Below the pieces are notes generated by a model. That model was not told the DNA's origin, did no database searches, and worked only from the letters and a program-made list of their open reading frames with translations. The translations under genes and the position numbers were made by a program. From Lachnospiraceae bacterium (GTDB lineage Bacteria; Bacillota; Clostridia; Lachnospirales; Lachnospiraceae), in contig SVEQ01000006.1 in NCBI GenBank assembly GCA_015057325.1, positions 168,992 to 232,991 on the forward strand: a stretch of DNA of 64,000 nt, in the 5' to 3' direction. Within the stretch, counting starts at the first letter, position 1, and each line of letters opens with the position of its first letter. Shown here in pieces: positions 23,401-32,578 of this stretch.

Positions 23401-24852
23401 ATGAAGCTTTCGTTGAAGACAAAAACAGTATTATTACTTATAGCGATAATGGTTGTGCTTAGCGGGACGACTATTTTGGTGAGCAGTCGAAGAATTGGAA
23501 GTATTCTCGAAACACATTATAGTACGGATGCTAAGGAATTGGCGTATACTGTGTCTAAAAGTTTGGATGTAGATAAGGCTACAGAACTGTCAAATGCTGT
23601 TTTGGAAATATACAATTCTGCGGAGGAGAAAGTAACCAGCGATGAATGGGGTTCAAGGGAGTTTTATCAGTATGTAGGGTTATATACGGATATTAAGGAA
23701 TTAGATTGTTATAAGGAATTGTATGAGCAGGTCAGGGCAATACAGGATGTTAATGATGTTGATTGTGTGTATGTTTATACAGTTATTCATGATGAGAGGG
23801 TTGGTGTATATATGCTTGACGCAGACCCGGAGGAACCTTGCCCGATAGGATGTATTGATACTATTGTTGACAATAATGATGCCATTTTTGATGATCCGGC
23901 TGCGGAATGTGAACCGTATGTTACCAATACAGAATCGTACGGCTGGCTTGTATCCTGTATGGCGCCTGTTATTGATAAGGACGGTAATGTTCCGTGTTAT
24001 ATAGGTGTGGATATATCAATGGATGAAGTAAGAGGTAGTCAGATAAGATATGTTGCAGCATTGGTTATTCTGCTTGTTTCGATTTCACTGATTTTGTGTG
24101 CAATATCAATACTTCTTGTTAACAGAACTATTGTTAAGCCAATTAATATTTTGTCTGAAGCAGCTGTTAAGTACTGTAAAGGAGAGAAAACAGGAGCAAG
24201 ACTTGGTTTTGCGGCTATAGATATTCATACCGGCGATGAGATTGAAGCACTTTCCGAATCAATGAAACAGATGGAACGAGATATCAATGATAATATAGCA
24301 AATCTGTTGGAAGCAAGTAAGGAGCTTACTGATACTAAGGAAAGAGCTCAGAGAATGAATGAACTTGCGTATAAGGATGCACTTACAGGAGTACGTAATA
24401 AGACTTCGTATGACATAGAAATTATGCGCTTGAAAAATGAACTTGCCGATGGTCATACCAAGTTTGGTATGGTGATGATAGATCTTAATTACCTTAAGAG
24501 AATTAATGATTCCTACGGTCATGAGAATGGCAACATCGCAATTATCAAGCTTTGTAATATAATATGTGCGATATTCCAGCATTCTCCTGTATTTAGAGTT
24601 GGTGGAGACGAGTTTGTGGTTATTCTAAAAAACACTGATTATGACAAGGTTAGAAGTCTTGTTACAACATTTAATACAACAATCGACGAAGTGAGCATGG
24701 ATATGTCAATCAATCCATGGGAAAGAGTATCTGCAGCAATCGGATATGCGATTTATGATGTGAATCATGACCTTAATGTTGAGGACGTATTCAAACGAGC
24801 AGATAAGGCAATGTATGCCCGCAAGAAAGAAATGAAGTCTATCAGAGTCTGA
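23401..24852 (+). CDS. Membrane-bound GGDEF diguanylate cyclase with extracellular sensor
   Basis: A 483-residue protein: membrane helix at about 8-28, an extracellular sensor domain (30-215, probably PAS/Cache-like), a second helix at about 218-240, a HAMP-like linker starting VNRTIVKPINILSEAA, a coiled coil (280-325), and a GGDEF domain. LAYKDALTGVRNKTSYD begins the cyclase, and the signature GGDEF is intact at 401-405, so it should make cyclic di-GMP. No EAL domain is present, and I see no RxxD inhibitory site in the expected place. GGGGGAAG lies before the ATG. It has its own extended -10 promoter. The ligand is not evident, but an amino-acid transporter operon follows. Confidence 0.92.
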   Translation: MKLSLKTKTVLLLIAIMVVLSGTTILVSSRRIGSILETHYSTDAKELAYTVSKSLDVDKATELSNAVLEIYNSAEEKVTSDEWGSREFYQYVGLYTDIKELDCYKELYEQVRAIQDVNDVDCVYVYTVIHDERVGVYMLDADPEEPCPIGCIDTIVDNNDAIFDDPAAECEPYVTNTESYGWLVSCMAPVIDKDGNVPCYIGVDISMDEVRGSQIRYVAALVILLVSISLILCAISILLVNRTIVKPINILSEAAVKYCKGEKTGARLGFAAIDIHTGDEIEALSESMKQMERDINDNIANLLEASKELTDTKERAQRMNELAYKDALTGVRNKTSYDIEIMRLKNELADGHTKFGMVMIDLNYLKRINDSYGHENGNIAIIKLCNIICAIFQHSPVFRVGGDEFVVILKNTDYDKVRSLVTTFNTTIDEVSMDMSINPWERVSAAIGYAIYDVNHDLNVEDVFKRADKAMYARKKEMKSIRV

Positions 24853-24899
24853 TAGCTTTATTATATGATTATTTTATGTAACATTTAGGAGGAATAATA

Positions 24900-25739
24900 A
24901 TGTTCAAGAAGTTTTTAGCAATGGCAACAGCGTTAACAATGTGTTTTTCACTTGCAGCTTGTGGCTCAAAAGAGGTTGGAGAAATCAAGACAGACGACTC
25001 TTCGTCAATTGAGAAAGATGTATCATCAAATGCAAGTGATTTGAAGGCAATTCAGGATAAAGGTGTTATAGTAATCGGTATCACAGATTTCGAGCCTATG
25101 GATTACAAGGATGAGAATGGTGATTGGATTGGTTTTGATGCAGATATGGCAAAAGAGTTTGCTAAGAGTCTTGGTGTCGAAGCGCAGTTTGTTGAGATTG
25201 AGTGGGATAACAAGGCACTTGAACTTGATTCGGGAAGTATTGATTGTGTGTGGAATGGTATGACACTTACGGATGAAGTTAAGAGTGCAATGGATTGTTC
25301 TAATCCTTATTGTAACAATGCACAGGTTGTAATTGTACCTTCTGATAAGGCTTCAGAGTACAATTCAGTAGATAGTGTAAAGGGACTTAATTTTGCTGTT
25401 GAGGTTGGTAGTGCAGGTGAAGCAGAGGCAGAAGCTAACGGACTTACATATACATCTGTTACAAACCAGGCTAGTGCACTTATGGAGGTTGCTGCAGGAA
25501 CATCTGATGCAGCTATCATAGATTCACTTATGGCCGCTGCAATGGTCGGTGAAGGGACAAGTTATGAAAACCTTACATATACTGTTGGACTTAACAGCGA
25601 GGAGTATGGTGTTGGTTTCCGTAAGGGTTCTGATCTTGTAGCTAAGTTAAATGAGTTCTTTAAGGCAAGTTACGAGGATGGCTCAATGCAGAAGACGGCA
25701 GAGACATATGGCGTGCAGGCAGCACTTATTGCACAGTAG
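24900..25739 (+). CDS. Polar amino-acid ABC transporter substrate-binding lipoprotein
   Basis: A 279-residue lipoprotein with a signal peptide ending LAAC (acylated Cys21), a Ser-rich linker, and a type-3 (family 3) solute-binding fold: VIVIGITDFEPMDYKDENGDWIGFDADMAKEFAK, then IDCVWNGMTLTDE and the hinge around LNFAVEVGSAGEAEA. It captures a polar amino acid, likely glutamine, arginine or cystine-like; I cannot say which. AGGAGG precedes the ATG. Permease and ATPase genes follow at 27 and 14 bp, making a complete importer. Confidence 0.93.
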   Translation: MFKKFLAMATALTMCFSLAACGSKEVGEIKTDDSSSIEKDVSSNASDLKAIQDKGVIVIGITDFEPMDYKDENGDWIGFDADMAKEFAKSLGVEAQFVEIEWDNKALELDSGSIDCVWNGMTLTDEVKSAMDCSNPYCNNAQVVIVPSDKASEYNSVDSVKGLNFAVEVGSAGEAEAEANGLTYTSVTNQASALMEVAAGTSDAAIIDSLMAAAMVGEGTSYENLTYTVGLNSEEYGVGFRKGSDLVAKLNEFFKASYEDGSMQKTAETYGVQAALIAQ

Positions 25740-25766
25740 ATAATTAACGAAATAAGAGGAATTGTA

Positions 25767-26453
25767 ATGGATACATTTATGGAACAGCTACCTATTGTAG
25801 TGCATTCACTTAATATAGGATTTCTTCAGACAATGAAGCTGTTTTTCGTAACTTTGCTTGGCGCCTTACCGCTTGGACTTTTGATTTGCTTCGGCTCAAA
25901 GTCTAAGATTACACCAATCAGAGTTGTGCTTAAGTTATTTATATGGATCATCAGAGGAACCCCTCTGATGATTCAGTTGCTTATAATTTATTATTTCCCG
26001 GGACTTGTTCTTAAGAACCCTGTATGGGGTGGCGGAGAAGGAGGAAGATTCTTTGCTTCATCGGTAGCATTTATAATTAATTATGCATGCTACTTCTCAG
26101 AGATTTTCCGCGGAGGAATTATAAGTATTCCCGTAGGTCAGGACGAGGCAGGTAAGGTCCTGGGAATGACGAGGTCGCAGATATTTTTCAAAGTCAAACT
26201 TTTACAGATGATTAAGAGGATTCTCCCTCCTATGTCTAATGAAATACTTACCCTTGTCAAAGATACTTCGCTTGCAAGAATTATTGCCTTGCAGGAGATA
26301 ATCTGGGCCGGTCAGGCATTTATGAAGGGTTCACAGGGTATATCAGGTGCTATATGGCCATTGTTCTTCACAGCCATATACTATCTTGTTTGTAACGGAC
26401 TGTTGACGCTTTTGCTTGGCGGTTTGGAAAAGAAACTTGAATATTTCAGATAG
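25767..26453 (+). CDS. Polar amino-acid ABC transporter permease
   Basis: A 228-residue HisM/GlnP-type permease with about five helices. The EAA loop, needed to dock the ATPase, is recognisable as [24 protein letters not shown] near residue 125-148; [14 protein letters not shown] is the other family hallmark. AAGAGG precedes the ATG. It is a single permease, so it probably works as a homodimer. It lies between the binding protein and the ATPase. Confidence 0.94.
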   Translation: MDTFMEQLPIVVHSLNIGFLQTMKLFFVTLLGALPLGLLICFGSKSKITPIRVVLKLFIWIIRGTPLMIQLLIIYYFPGLVLKNPVWGGGEGGRFFASSVAFIINYACYFSEIFRGGIISIPVGQDEAGKVLGMTRSQIFFKVKLLQMIKRILPPMSNEILTLVKDTSLARIIALQEIIWAGQAFMKGSQGISGAIWPLFFTAIYYLVCNGLLTLLLGGLEKKLEYFR

Positions 26454-26467
26454 GATTGGAGGAAGAT

Positions 26468-27256
26468 ATGGGTATATTAGAGGTAGAGCATATCGGTAAA
26501 TCCTTCGATCGTACAGAAGTGCTCAAAGATATATGTTTCACACTTGAAAAAAGCCAGGTGCTTTCAATTATAGGGTCGTCGGGAAGTGGTAAGACAACAC
26601 TTTTAAGATGCCTTAATTTCCTTGAACATGCGGATCAGGGAATAATCAAAGTTAATGATAAAATCGTTTTTGACGCGTCGGATAAAGAGTATCTTAAGGA
26701 GTCCGTTGTAAGAAAGAACAGACTTCATTTTGGAATGGTATTTCAATCTTTTAATCTTTTTCCACAGTATACGGCGTTGCAGAACGTAATGCTTGCCAAA
26801 CAGCTGCAGGCAAAGAAGTTACCTGAATATAAGGAAAAGAAAAAAGAGATACTTCAAGAGATTGAGGATGAAGCCAAAATGCTTCTTTATCAGATGGGAT
26901 TATCAGAGCGTATGGATAACTATCCTCATCAGTTGTCGGGAGGTCAGTGCCAGCGAGTTGCTATTGCAAGAGCGCTTGCCTTAAAACCTGATATATTATG
27001 TTTTGATGAGCCGACTTCGGCACTTGATCCAGAACTTACGGGTGAAGTACTTCGAGTCATCAAAGAACTTGCAGAAACCAAAATGACAATGATAATTGTT
27101 ACACATGAGATGGCTTTTGCAAGGGATGTGTCTGATAAGGTTATATTTATGGATGACGGATATGTACTCGAACAGGGTACACCTGATGATGTGTTTAATA
27201 ATCCAAAAGAAGAGCGTACCAAGCAATTCTTGGGAAGATTTATATCTAATAATTAA
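26468..27256 (+). CDS. Polar amino-acid ABC transporter ATP-binding protein
   Basis: A 262-residue ATPase of the HisP/GlnQ type. Walker [10 protein letters not shown] (36-44), Q-loop [12 protein letters not shown], signature LSGGQ (about 156-160), Walker [14 protein letters not shown] and switch His in VTHEM are intact. It contains an insertion around 110-140 ([18 protein letters not shown]) richer in Lys and Glu than most homologues. ATG 26468 follows GGAGGA; an in-frame TTG at 26456 overlaps the ribosome site and is rejected. It energises import of the amino acid bound by the lipoprotein encoded at 24900. Confidence 0.95.
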   Translation: MGILEVEHIGKSFDRTEVLKDICFTLEKSQVLSIIGSSGSGKTTLLRCLNFLEHADQGIIKVNDKIVFDASDKEYLKESVVRKNRLHFGMVFQSFNLFPQYTALQNVMLAKQLQAKKLPEYKEKKKEILQEIEDEAKMLLYQMGLSERMDNYPHQLSGGQCQRVAIARALALKPDILCFDEPTSALDPELTGEVLRVIKELAETKMTMIIVTHEMAFARDVSDKVIFMDDGYVLEQGTPDDVFNNPKEERTKQFLGRFISNN

Positions 27257-27277
27257 TTACGTCGGGAGTGTAATGAT

Positions 27278-28060
27278 ATGGAATTGGATGTTGAGAAGTA
27301 CAATGAAATGGTCAAACAAGAGGAAGCGTGTCTGTTTCCAAAGTCGTACAAGTGTCCTATTTGTTATGAAGATTTTAAATCATTGGCAGTCAGAAAAGCA
27401 AAGATGATTGCACAGGGAACAGATGAGGATTTAAGACCACATTTCAAATGGGTAGATCCGTTAAAGTACGAGGTGGTTGTTTGTCCTGTATGCGGATACG
27501 GAGCAATGGCAAGATACTTTGATGAAATGATTCCTACGTGGAGAAAACAACTTCAGCAGGGGCTTCCGTCCTTTGCAAAAGACAGGTCGTTTATTGGAGG
27601 TAATCGTTTAACATACAGCGAAGCTTTGAAGCAATATGATATAGCAATTCAAAGCGATTATTTGGCAGCATTCAAGGAAAGCCGTAAGGCGTATACATAT
27701 CTTAAACGTGGTTGGGTTGTTCGAGGAAAACTTGAGACAGAAAGCGATTTTCTTACTGAGCAGGAGATAAAAGATCTTCGCCAGGAGGAAAGAGGTTGTC
27801 TTGACAGGGCATTTGAGGGATACATGAAAGCGTTTTCTGAGGAGAAGTTTCCGTTAAGCGGTATGGATGAACATACGCTGACATATCTTTGTGCGGCGAT
27901 AGCAAGCAGACTTGGAAGGTATAAGGATGCAATATCATTACTCTCAAGACTTATGGGACCTTCGGTTAATGCAAGAATAAAGGATAAGGCTTATGATCTT
28001 AAGGAGAATGTACGAGAAAGACTCAAGGAGATAGAGGCTGCTGAACGTGCTTTGCAGTAG
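27278..28060 (+). CDS. DUF2225 family protein
   Basis: A 260-residue soluble protein of the DUF2225 family, common in Clostridia and of unknown function. Two Cys pairs, KCPICYEDF (about 25-33) and VCPVCGYGAM (about 68-77), probably bind one zinc. The rest is helical with TPR-like character (RKAYTYLKRGWVVRGK, ALQLL-type spacing) and a C-terminal coiled coil ending KEIEAAERAL. It lies 21 bp after the amino-acid ATPase gene with no terminator between, so may be cotranscribed. GGGAG ribosome site. Confidence 0.87.
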   Translation: MELDVEKYNEMVKQEEACLFPKSYKCPICYEDFKSLAVRKAKMIAQGTDEDLRPHFKWVDPLKYEVVVCPVCGYGAMARYFDEMIPTWRKQLQQGLPSFAKDRSFIGGNRLTYSEALKQYDIAIQSDYLAAFKESRKAYTYLKRGWVVRGKLETESDFLTEQEIKDLRQEERGCLDRAFEGYMKAFSEEKFPLSGMDEHTLTYLCAAIASRLGRYKDAISLLSRLMGPSVNARIKDKAYDLKENVRERLKEIEAAERALQ

Positions 28061-28081
28061 AAGAATGTATAAGATATAAGA

Positions 28082-28116
28082 AAAGGATGGAACGTTATGT
28101 TCCATCCTTTGTTTTT
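28082..28116 (+). terminator. Terminator between DUF2225 gene and the PurF homologue (possibly bidirectional)
   Basis: A perfect 12-bp stem (28082-28093 with 28099-28110), loop GTTAT, then GTTTTTGTT. On the minus strand the T tract is shorter but present, so it may stop both converging genes. Confidence 0.85.
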
Positions 28117-28117
28117 G

Positions 28118-29527
28118 TTATTCCTTACCGTCCCAACAGTATGTACAAAGCTTGTCTGTAGGTATTCCTACGGAAGAAAGAAGGTCATCTAATCTGTTAT
28201 ATCTGAGTGATGTGAAGTTTAATTCTTTTCTGATTTCCTCAAGCATCTGCTCGTACTTTTCTGATTCGGGATTTGCATATTCCTGAAGTGTTTCTTCGCT
28301 TACATCTTCAGTTCCTTCGAGTCGTGCTATAACACGTCTTGTTATCAAGTCCATTTCAGAGGTTGAACGTGAGAAGTTTAAGTATTTACATCCGTATAAT
28401 AATGGCGGACAGGCCGGACGGATGTGAACTTCTTTTGCACCGCTCTGATATAAGAACTCGGTTGTTTCTCTAAGCTGAGTACCACGAACTATTGAATCGT
28501 CTATCAACAACAAACTCTTGTCTTTAATCAAATCGTGAACCGGCAAAAGTTTCATCTTTGCAATAAGGTCACGCTTGCTCTGGATTGTTGGCATAAATGA
28601 TCTCGGCCATGTGGGGGTGTATTTGATAAACGGTCTCGAGAACGGTATGCCGGATTCATTAGAGTAACCAACGGCATGTGCTGTTCCTGAATCCGGAACT
28701 CCTGCAACGATGTCAGGCTTAACGTTATCTCTCTTTGCAAGGCAAGCACCGCAGTTGTAACGCATTTTTTCAACACTGATTCCTTCGTATGAACTTGAAG
28801 GATATCCGTAATATACCCAAAGGAAAGTACAGATTTTCATATCCTTACCGGGTGTTACTAATGTTTTAACTCCTGTTCTGTCGACAACAACAACCTCGCC
28901 GGGACCTAATTCCTTGTAATCCTCGTAGCCTAAGTTTCTGTAGGCAAAATCTTCGAAAGTAAGGCAGTAAGCGTCTTCCTTCTTTCCTATAGCCATAGGA
29001 GTTCTTCCCATTTTGTCTCTGGCACCGTATATTCCCTTCGGTGTAAGTACCATAAATGTAAGTGAGCCGTCGACAATATCAAGTGCATATTTGATACCGT
29101 CTATAATGTTTTCTTTCTGGTTGATAATCGCAGCGACAAGCTCTGTTGGGTTGATATCTCCACCGCTCATCTCAAGGAAGTGAGAATTGCCTGCCTCAAA
29201 AAGTTTGTCAACGATTTCTTCTGTGTTATTTATCTTACTAACGGTTGTAATTGCGTAGGTTCCATGATGAGAACGCACAATAAGCGGCTGGGGTTCGTAA
29301 TCGGAAATACAACCGATTCCCATATAGCCTTCCATCTCACGCATATCCTTATCAAACTTTGTACGGAAAGGTGAGTTTTCTATGTTGTGAATGGCACGAT
29401 CAAATCCCTTCTTGCCAAATACAGCCATACCACCTCTGCGTGTTCCAAGATGCGAATGATAGTCCGTTCCGAAGAACAAATCAAAAATACAATCTTCCTT
29501 TGCAACTACTCCGAAAAATCCGCCCAT
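28118..29527 (-). CDS. PurF-like amidophosphoribosyltransferase homologue lacking the N-terminal Cys
   Basis: A 469-residue homologue of glutamine PRPP amidotransferase, the first enzyme of purine synthesis. The N-terminal Ntn-glutaminase fold is recognisable (HSHLGTRRGGMAVFG, GYMGIGCISD, GSLTFMVLTPKGIYGARDKMGRTPMAIG). The PRTase part keeps the PRPP loop LLLIDDSIVRGTQ (about 337-349) and late Cys residues that might hold a cluster. The family needs Cys1 (M-C-G-x-F-G); here the start is MGGFFGV, so the glutaminase nucleophile is missing. It may be ammonia-dependent, or have another role. The start is fixed by AAGGAG upstream. It is transcribed alone; no purine-riboswitch fold was recognised upstream. 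Confidence 0.85.
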   Translation of the reverse strand: MGGFFGVVAKEDCIFDLFFGTDYHSHLGTRRGGMAVFGKKGFDRAIHNIENSPFRTKFDKDMREMEGYMGIGCISDYEPQPLIVRSHHGTYAITTVSKINNTEEIVDKLFEAGNSHFLEMSGGDINPTELVAAIINQKENIIDGIKYALDIVDGSLTFMVLTPKGIYGARDKMGRTPMAIGKKEDAYCLTFEDFAYRNLGYEDYKELGPGEVVVVDRTGVKTLVTPGKDMKICTFLWVYYGYPSSSYEGISVEKMRYNCGACLAKRDNVKPDIVAGVPDSGTAHAVGYSNESGIPFSRPFIKYTPTWPRSFMPTIQSKRDLIAKMKLLPVHDLIKDKSLLLIDDSIVRGTQLRETTEFLYQSGAKEVHIRPACPPLLYGCKYLNFSRSTSEMDLITRRVIARLEGTEDVSEETLQEYANPESEKYEQMLEEIRKELNFTSLRYNRLDDLLSSVGIPTDKLCTYCWDGKE

Positions 29528-29767
29528 GATAATCTCCTTATTCGTTAGTTAATCATTTATATAAGTTTCATTTGAAAAACATTATATAGTATAACAACCA
29601 AGTGACAAAGATACAAGAGGAAAATATAAAAAATAATGAAGAAATTGTAAGAAAATCTTTGAAGGATTTGTATAGTAATTCGATGCGTTTCGTGCTATAC
29701 TTAAAGGGAATTTATATGCAAATGAAGAGGGGTAAAGAGAATTATTTAAGATGGGGAGTGATTAATT

Positions 29768-31060
29768 GTGAATAAACGCATTTGGATGTTGTTTTCACTT
29801 CTTTTTGTTGGCGTTATTTCTATGAATATCAAGACGTGTGCCGCAGAAATTACGGAAACAACAACGGAAATTACAACAGAAACTACAACAGAAGCAATAC
29901 AGGATATATTGCCGCCGGGCAACATTTCCGTTGAGATAGATAACAAGGGTTATATACAATTGCAGTGGGATGCTGTTTTGGGAGCCGATAAATATGTCAT
30001 ATACAGAAGGGTAGATCACGAAGAACTTACGGCAGAATATGCAACTTCAAAAAAACTTAAGTTCAAAGATAAGAAAGTGGACAAGGGGCATGTCTATTAT
30101 TATTCGATTAAGGCAGTAAATGCGACAAGCGAGTCTGCGATATCAAAAGAAGTTTATAAGTTTGTTGAGGTTGATAAACCGCAAGTTACGGGAACATTTA
30201 CCAAAAAAAAGAAGATAAAACTTACATGGGATGTCGTTCCTGCGGCTGACGAATATGTTGTATATAAGCAGTTTTCTTCGGGCGATTACATAGAGGTTGA
30301 TAAGACGAAGAAGAACAGTTATAAGGATTCGTATGTCAAAAGCGGTGAGTACTATAAGTACAAGGTAGCATACAGAATCAAATTAAATAATGGCAAAACG
30401 ATAGAAAAGAAGAGCAAGGTTTGTAGTGTATATTCTAATCTAATAGATCCAAAAAAGAAAATGGTGGCACTCACATTTGATGACGGTCCGGGCAGATATA
30501 CCCAAGAGATTGTTGATTGTTTGAAGGAGAATGATGCCAGGGCAACATTTTACGTGTTGGGCTGCAATATTAACGGATATAAGAAGGCGATGAAAAATGC
30601 TCACAAGATAGGATGCGAGATAGGTAATCATTCATATAACCATAAGATTCTCTCGACAATATCTGCGGATGACGTTAAAACCCAGATGAAAGATACGGAT
30701 GCAAAGATTGAGAAGGTAATAGGTGAAAAAGCCGTAACTATGCGTCCGCCGGGAGGTGGAGTTAACAAGACAGTACAGGAAGTGGTTGGCAAGCCTGTTA
30801 TATTATGGTCGATTGATACTTTGGATTGGAAACACAGGAATACACAAAAGACGATATCATCGGTAATGAATAACGTGAAGGATGGGGATATTATATTGAT
30901 GCACGATATTCATGAACCAACGAAAAGAGCAGCATTATATCTTATACCGGCACTTAAAAAACAGGGGTATCAGTTGGTGACGGTATCGGAACTTGCAGAG
31001 TATAGGGGATACAAATTAAAAAAAGGAAGCATATATCACAGTTTGCGTAAGAAGAAGTAG
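29768..31060 (+). CDS. Exported polysaccharide deacetylase with two Fn3-like modules
   Basis: A 430-residue exported protein: signal peptide (WMLFSLLFVGVISMNIKTCA), a Thr/Glu-rich linker, two fibronectin-III-like modules (about 55-130 and 138-220), and a NodB carbohydrate-esterase 4 domain. The NodB motifs are LTFDDGPG (about 236-243), GNHSYNH, RPPGGG, SIDTLDW and ILMHD, so all five metal and catalytic motifs are present. It probably removes N-acetyl groups from peptidoglycan or another surface glycan, aiding resistance to lysozyme. No LPXTG or SLH anchor. An earlier frame exists only within the signal region. The GTG start follows GGGGAG; it lies 240 bp from the divergent PurF homologue. Confidence 0.9.
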   Translation: MNKRIWMLFSLLFVGVISMNIKTCAAEITETTTEITTETTTEAIQDILPPGNISVEIDNKGYIQLQWDAVLGADKYVIYRRVDHEELTAEYATSKKLKFKDKKVDKGHVYYYSIKAVNATSESAISKEVYKFVEVDKPQVTGTFTKKKKIKLTWDVVPAADEYVVYKQFSSGDYIEVDKTKKNSYKDSYVKSGEYYKYKVAYRIKLNNGKTIEKKSKVCSVYSNLIDPKKKMVALTFDDGPGRYTQEIVDCLKENDARATFYVLGCNINGYKKAMKNAHKIGCEIGNHSYNHKILSTISADDVKTQMKDTDAKIEKVIGEKAVTMRPPGGGVNKTVQEVVGKPVILWSIDTLDWKHRNTQKTISSVMNNVKDGDIILMHDIHEPTKRAALYLIPALKKQGYQLVTVSELAEYRGYKLKKGSIYHSLRKKK

Positions 31061-31086
31061 TTTCATTACGAAAGGAGAGGGTTCAT

Positions 31087-32556
31087 ATGTTGAAGGAGTG
31101 GAATAAGGGGAACAAACCCGAGATTGAGGAACTTGAAAAACGATTGGATGAGGCAAGACTTACACTTGCAACCAAGCAGATTGAAATTAAGGAAAAGAAA
31201 CTTCCGGTTCTCGTAGTTTTAGAGGGGTTTGGAGCAGCGGGAAAAGGAAGCGTTTTAGGTAAGATTATAAGAAATCTTGATCCGAGATTCTTTAAGGTTG
31301 CTGTAATGGAAGAAGCAACCCCCGAGGAGAAAAGAAAGCCATTTTTGTACAGACATTTTGTAAAGATTCCTCCGGCAGGACAGTTTGTCTTCTTTGAAGG
31401 TGGCTGGATGGATGAGGTCACAGGAGACTATCTTTCCGGAAAACTTAGCAAGTCTGAATACAAGGATAGAATTAACAGTATCAAAGGATTTGAAAGGCAG
31501 CTTACCGATAACGGATATCTTGTTATGAAGTTCTTCTTCACCATCGGCAAGAAGGAACAGAAGAAGAGAATGGATGCGTTGCTTTCTGACAAGAATACGA
31601 AGTGGCGTGTTTCAAAGAAAGACATTAAGCAGAATGAAGAATATGACAAATGCAAGAAAGTATTTGATGATTATCTGGATGAAACTAATCAGCCTAATGC
31701 CCCATGGTATCTCATTTCTTCTGATGACAAGAAATGGGCTGAACTTCAGATGACTGAACTTCTTATTTCCGGAATAGATACGGCACTTATGAATTATTCC
31801 AAAGCGGTGCCTGTATTGCAAAATACATTCCCGATTGTTCCGATTCCCAAACTTGCTGATATCTCGCTTGAGGATAAGACGATTTCGGATGATCAATATA
31901 GAGTTGAACTCAAACTTTGCCAAAAGAAACTTCGCGAATTGCATAATAAGTTGTATAGAAAGAAAATACCTGTTATTATAGCATATGAAGGATGGGACGC
32001 AGCCGGCAAGGGTGGCAATATAAAAAGGATTGCTTCTGCTCTTGACCCTAGAGGTTATGAGGTTTTCCCTATAGCAAGTCCGGAGCCTCACGAGAAGGCA
32101 AGACATTATCTGTGGAGATTTTGGAACAGACTTCCAAAGGACGGTCATATAGCAATATTTGACCGTACATGGTATGGACGTGTTATGGTAGAGCGTCTCG
32201 AGGGATTTTGTAGTGAGAATGATTGGCAAAGAGCCTATTATGAAATAAATGAGTTTGAAAAGGAACTTGCCGATTGGGGAGCAATAGTTATAAAGTTCTG
32301 GGTACAAATTGATAAAGATACACAGCTTGAGAGATTTACACTTCGCCAAAATACTCCTGAAAAACAATGGAAGATTACGGACGAAGATTGGCGTAATCGT
32401 GAGAAATGGGATCTTTATGAAGATGCTATCAATGAAATGCTTCAAAAGACAAACACGACTTACGCACCATGGTATGTACTTGAATCAAATGACAAGAAAT
32501 ACGCAAGAATTAAGGCTCTCAAGACTATTATCAAGGAAATCGAAAAGAGACTTTAA
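31087..32556 (+). CDS. pap: Polyphosphate:AMP phosphotransferase (two-domain PPK2)
   Basis: A 489-residue protein with two PPK2 domains, the arrangement of class II PPK2 (PAP), which makes ADP from AMP using polyphosphate. First domain: Walker A EGFGAAGKGS, but the usual Walker B FDRSWY is FFEGGWMDE, so this half is altered. Second domain: EGWDAAGKGG and FDRTWYGRVMVERLEGF, with the conserved catalytic Asp and Arg, so this half should be active. The pattern of one degenerate N half and one active C half is usual in this class. AAAGGAG precedes the ATG. The C1 protease gene begins 22 bp downstream. Confidence 0.9.
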   Translation: MLKEWNKGNKPEIEELEKRLDEARLTLATKQIEIKEKKLPVLVVLEGFGAAGKGSVLGKIIRNLDPRFFKVAVMEEATPEEKRKPFLYRHFVKIPPAGQFVFFEGGWMDEVTGDYLSGKLSKSEYKDRINSIKGFERQLTDNGYLVMKFFFTIGKKEQKKRMDALLSDKNTKWRVSKKDIKQNEEYDKCKKVFDDYLDETNQPNAPWYLISSDDKKWAELQMTELLISGIDTALMNYSKAVPVLQNTFPIVPIPKLADISLEDKTISDDQYRVELKLCQKKLRELHNKLYRKKIPVIIAYEGWDAAGKGGNIKRIASALDPRGYEVFPIASPEPHEKARHYLWRFWNRLPKDGHIAIFDRTWYGRVMVERLEGFCSENDWQRAYYEINEFEKELADWGAIVIKFWVQIDKDTQLERFTLRQNTPEKQWKITDEDWRNREKWDLYEDAINEMLQKTNTTYAPWYVLESNDKKYARIKALKTIIKEIEKRL

Positions 32557-32578
32557 GAGAATAGGAGAGACAACATTT

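Noticed and set aside
29528..29767. A purine or other riboswitch before the PurF homologue
   Set aside because: I could not find a conserved aptamer core on either strand; only AT-rich sequence is visible.
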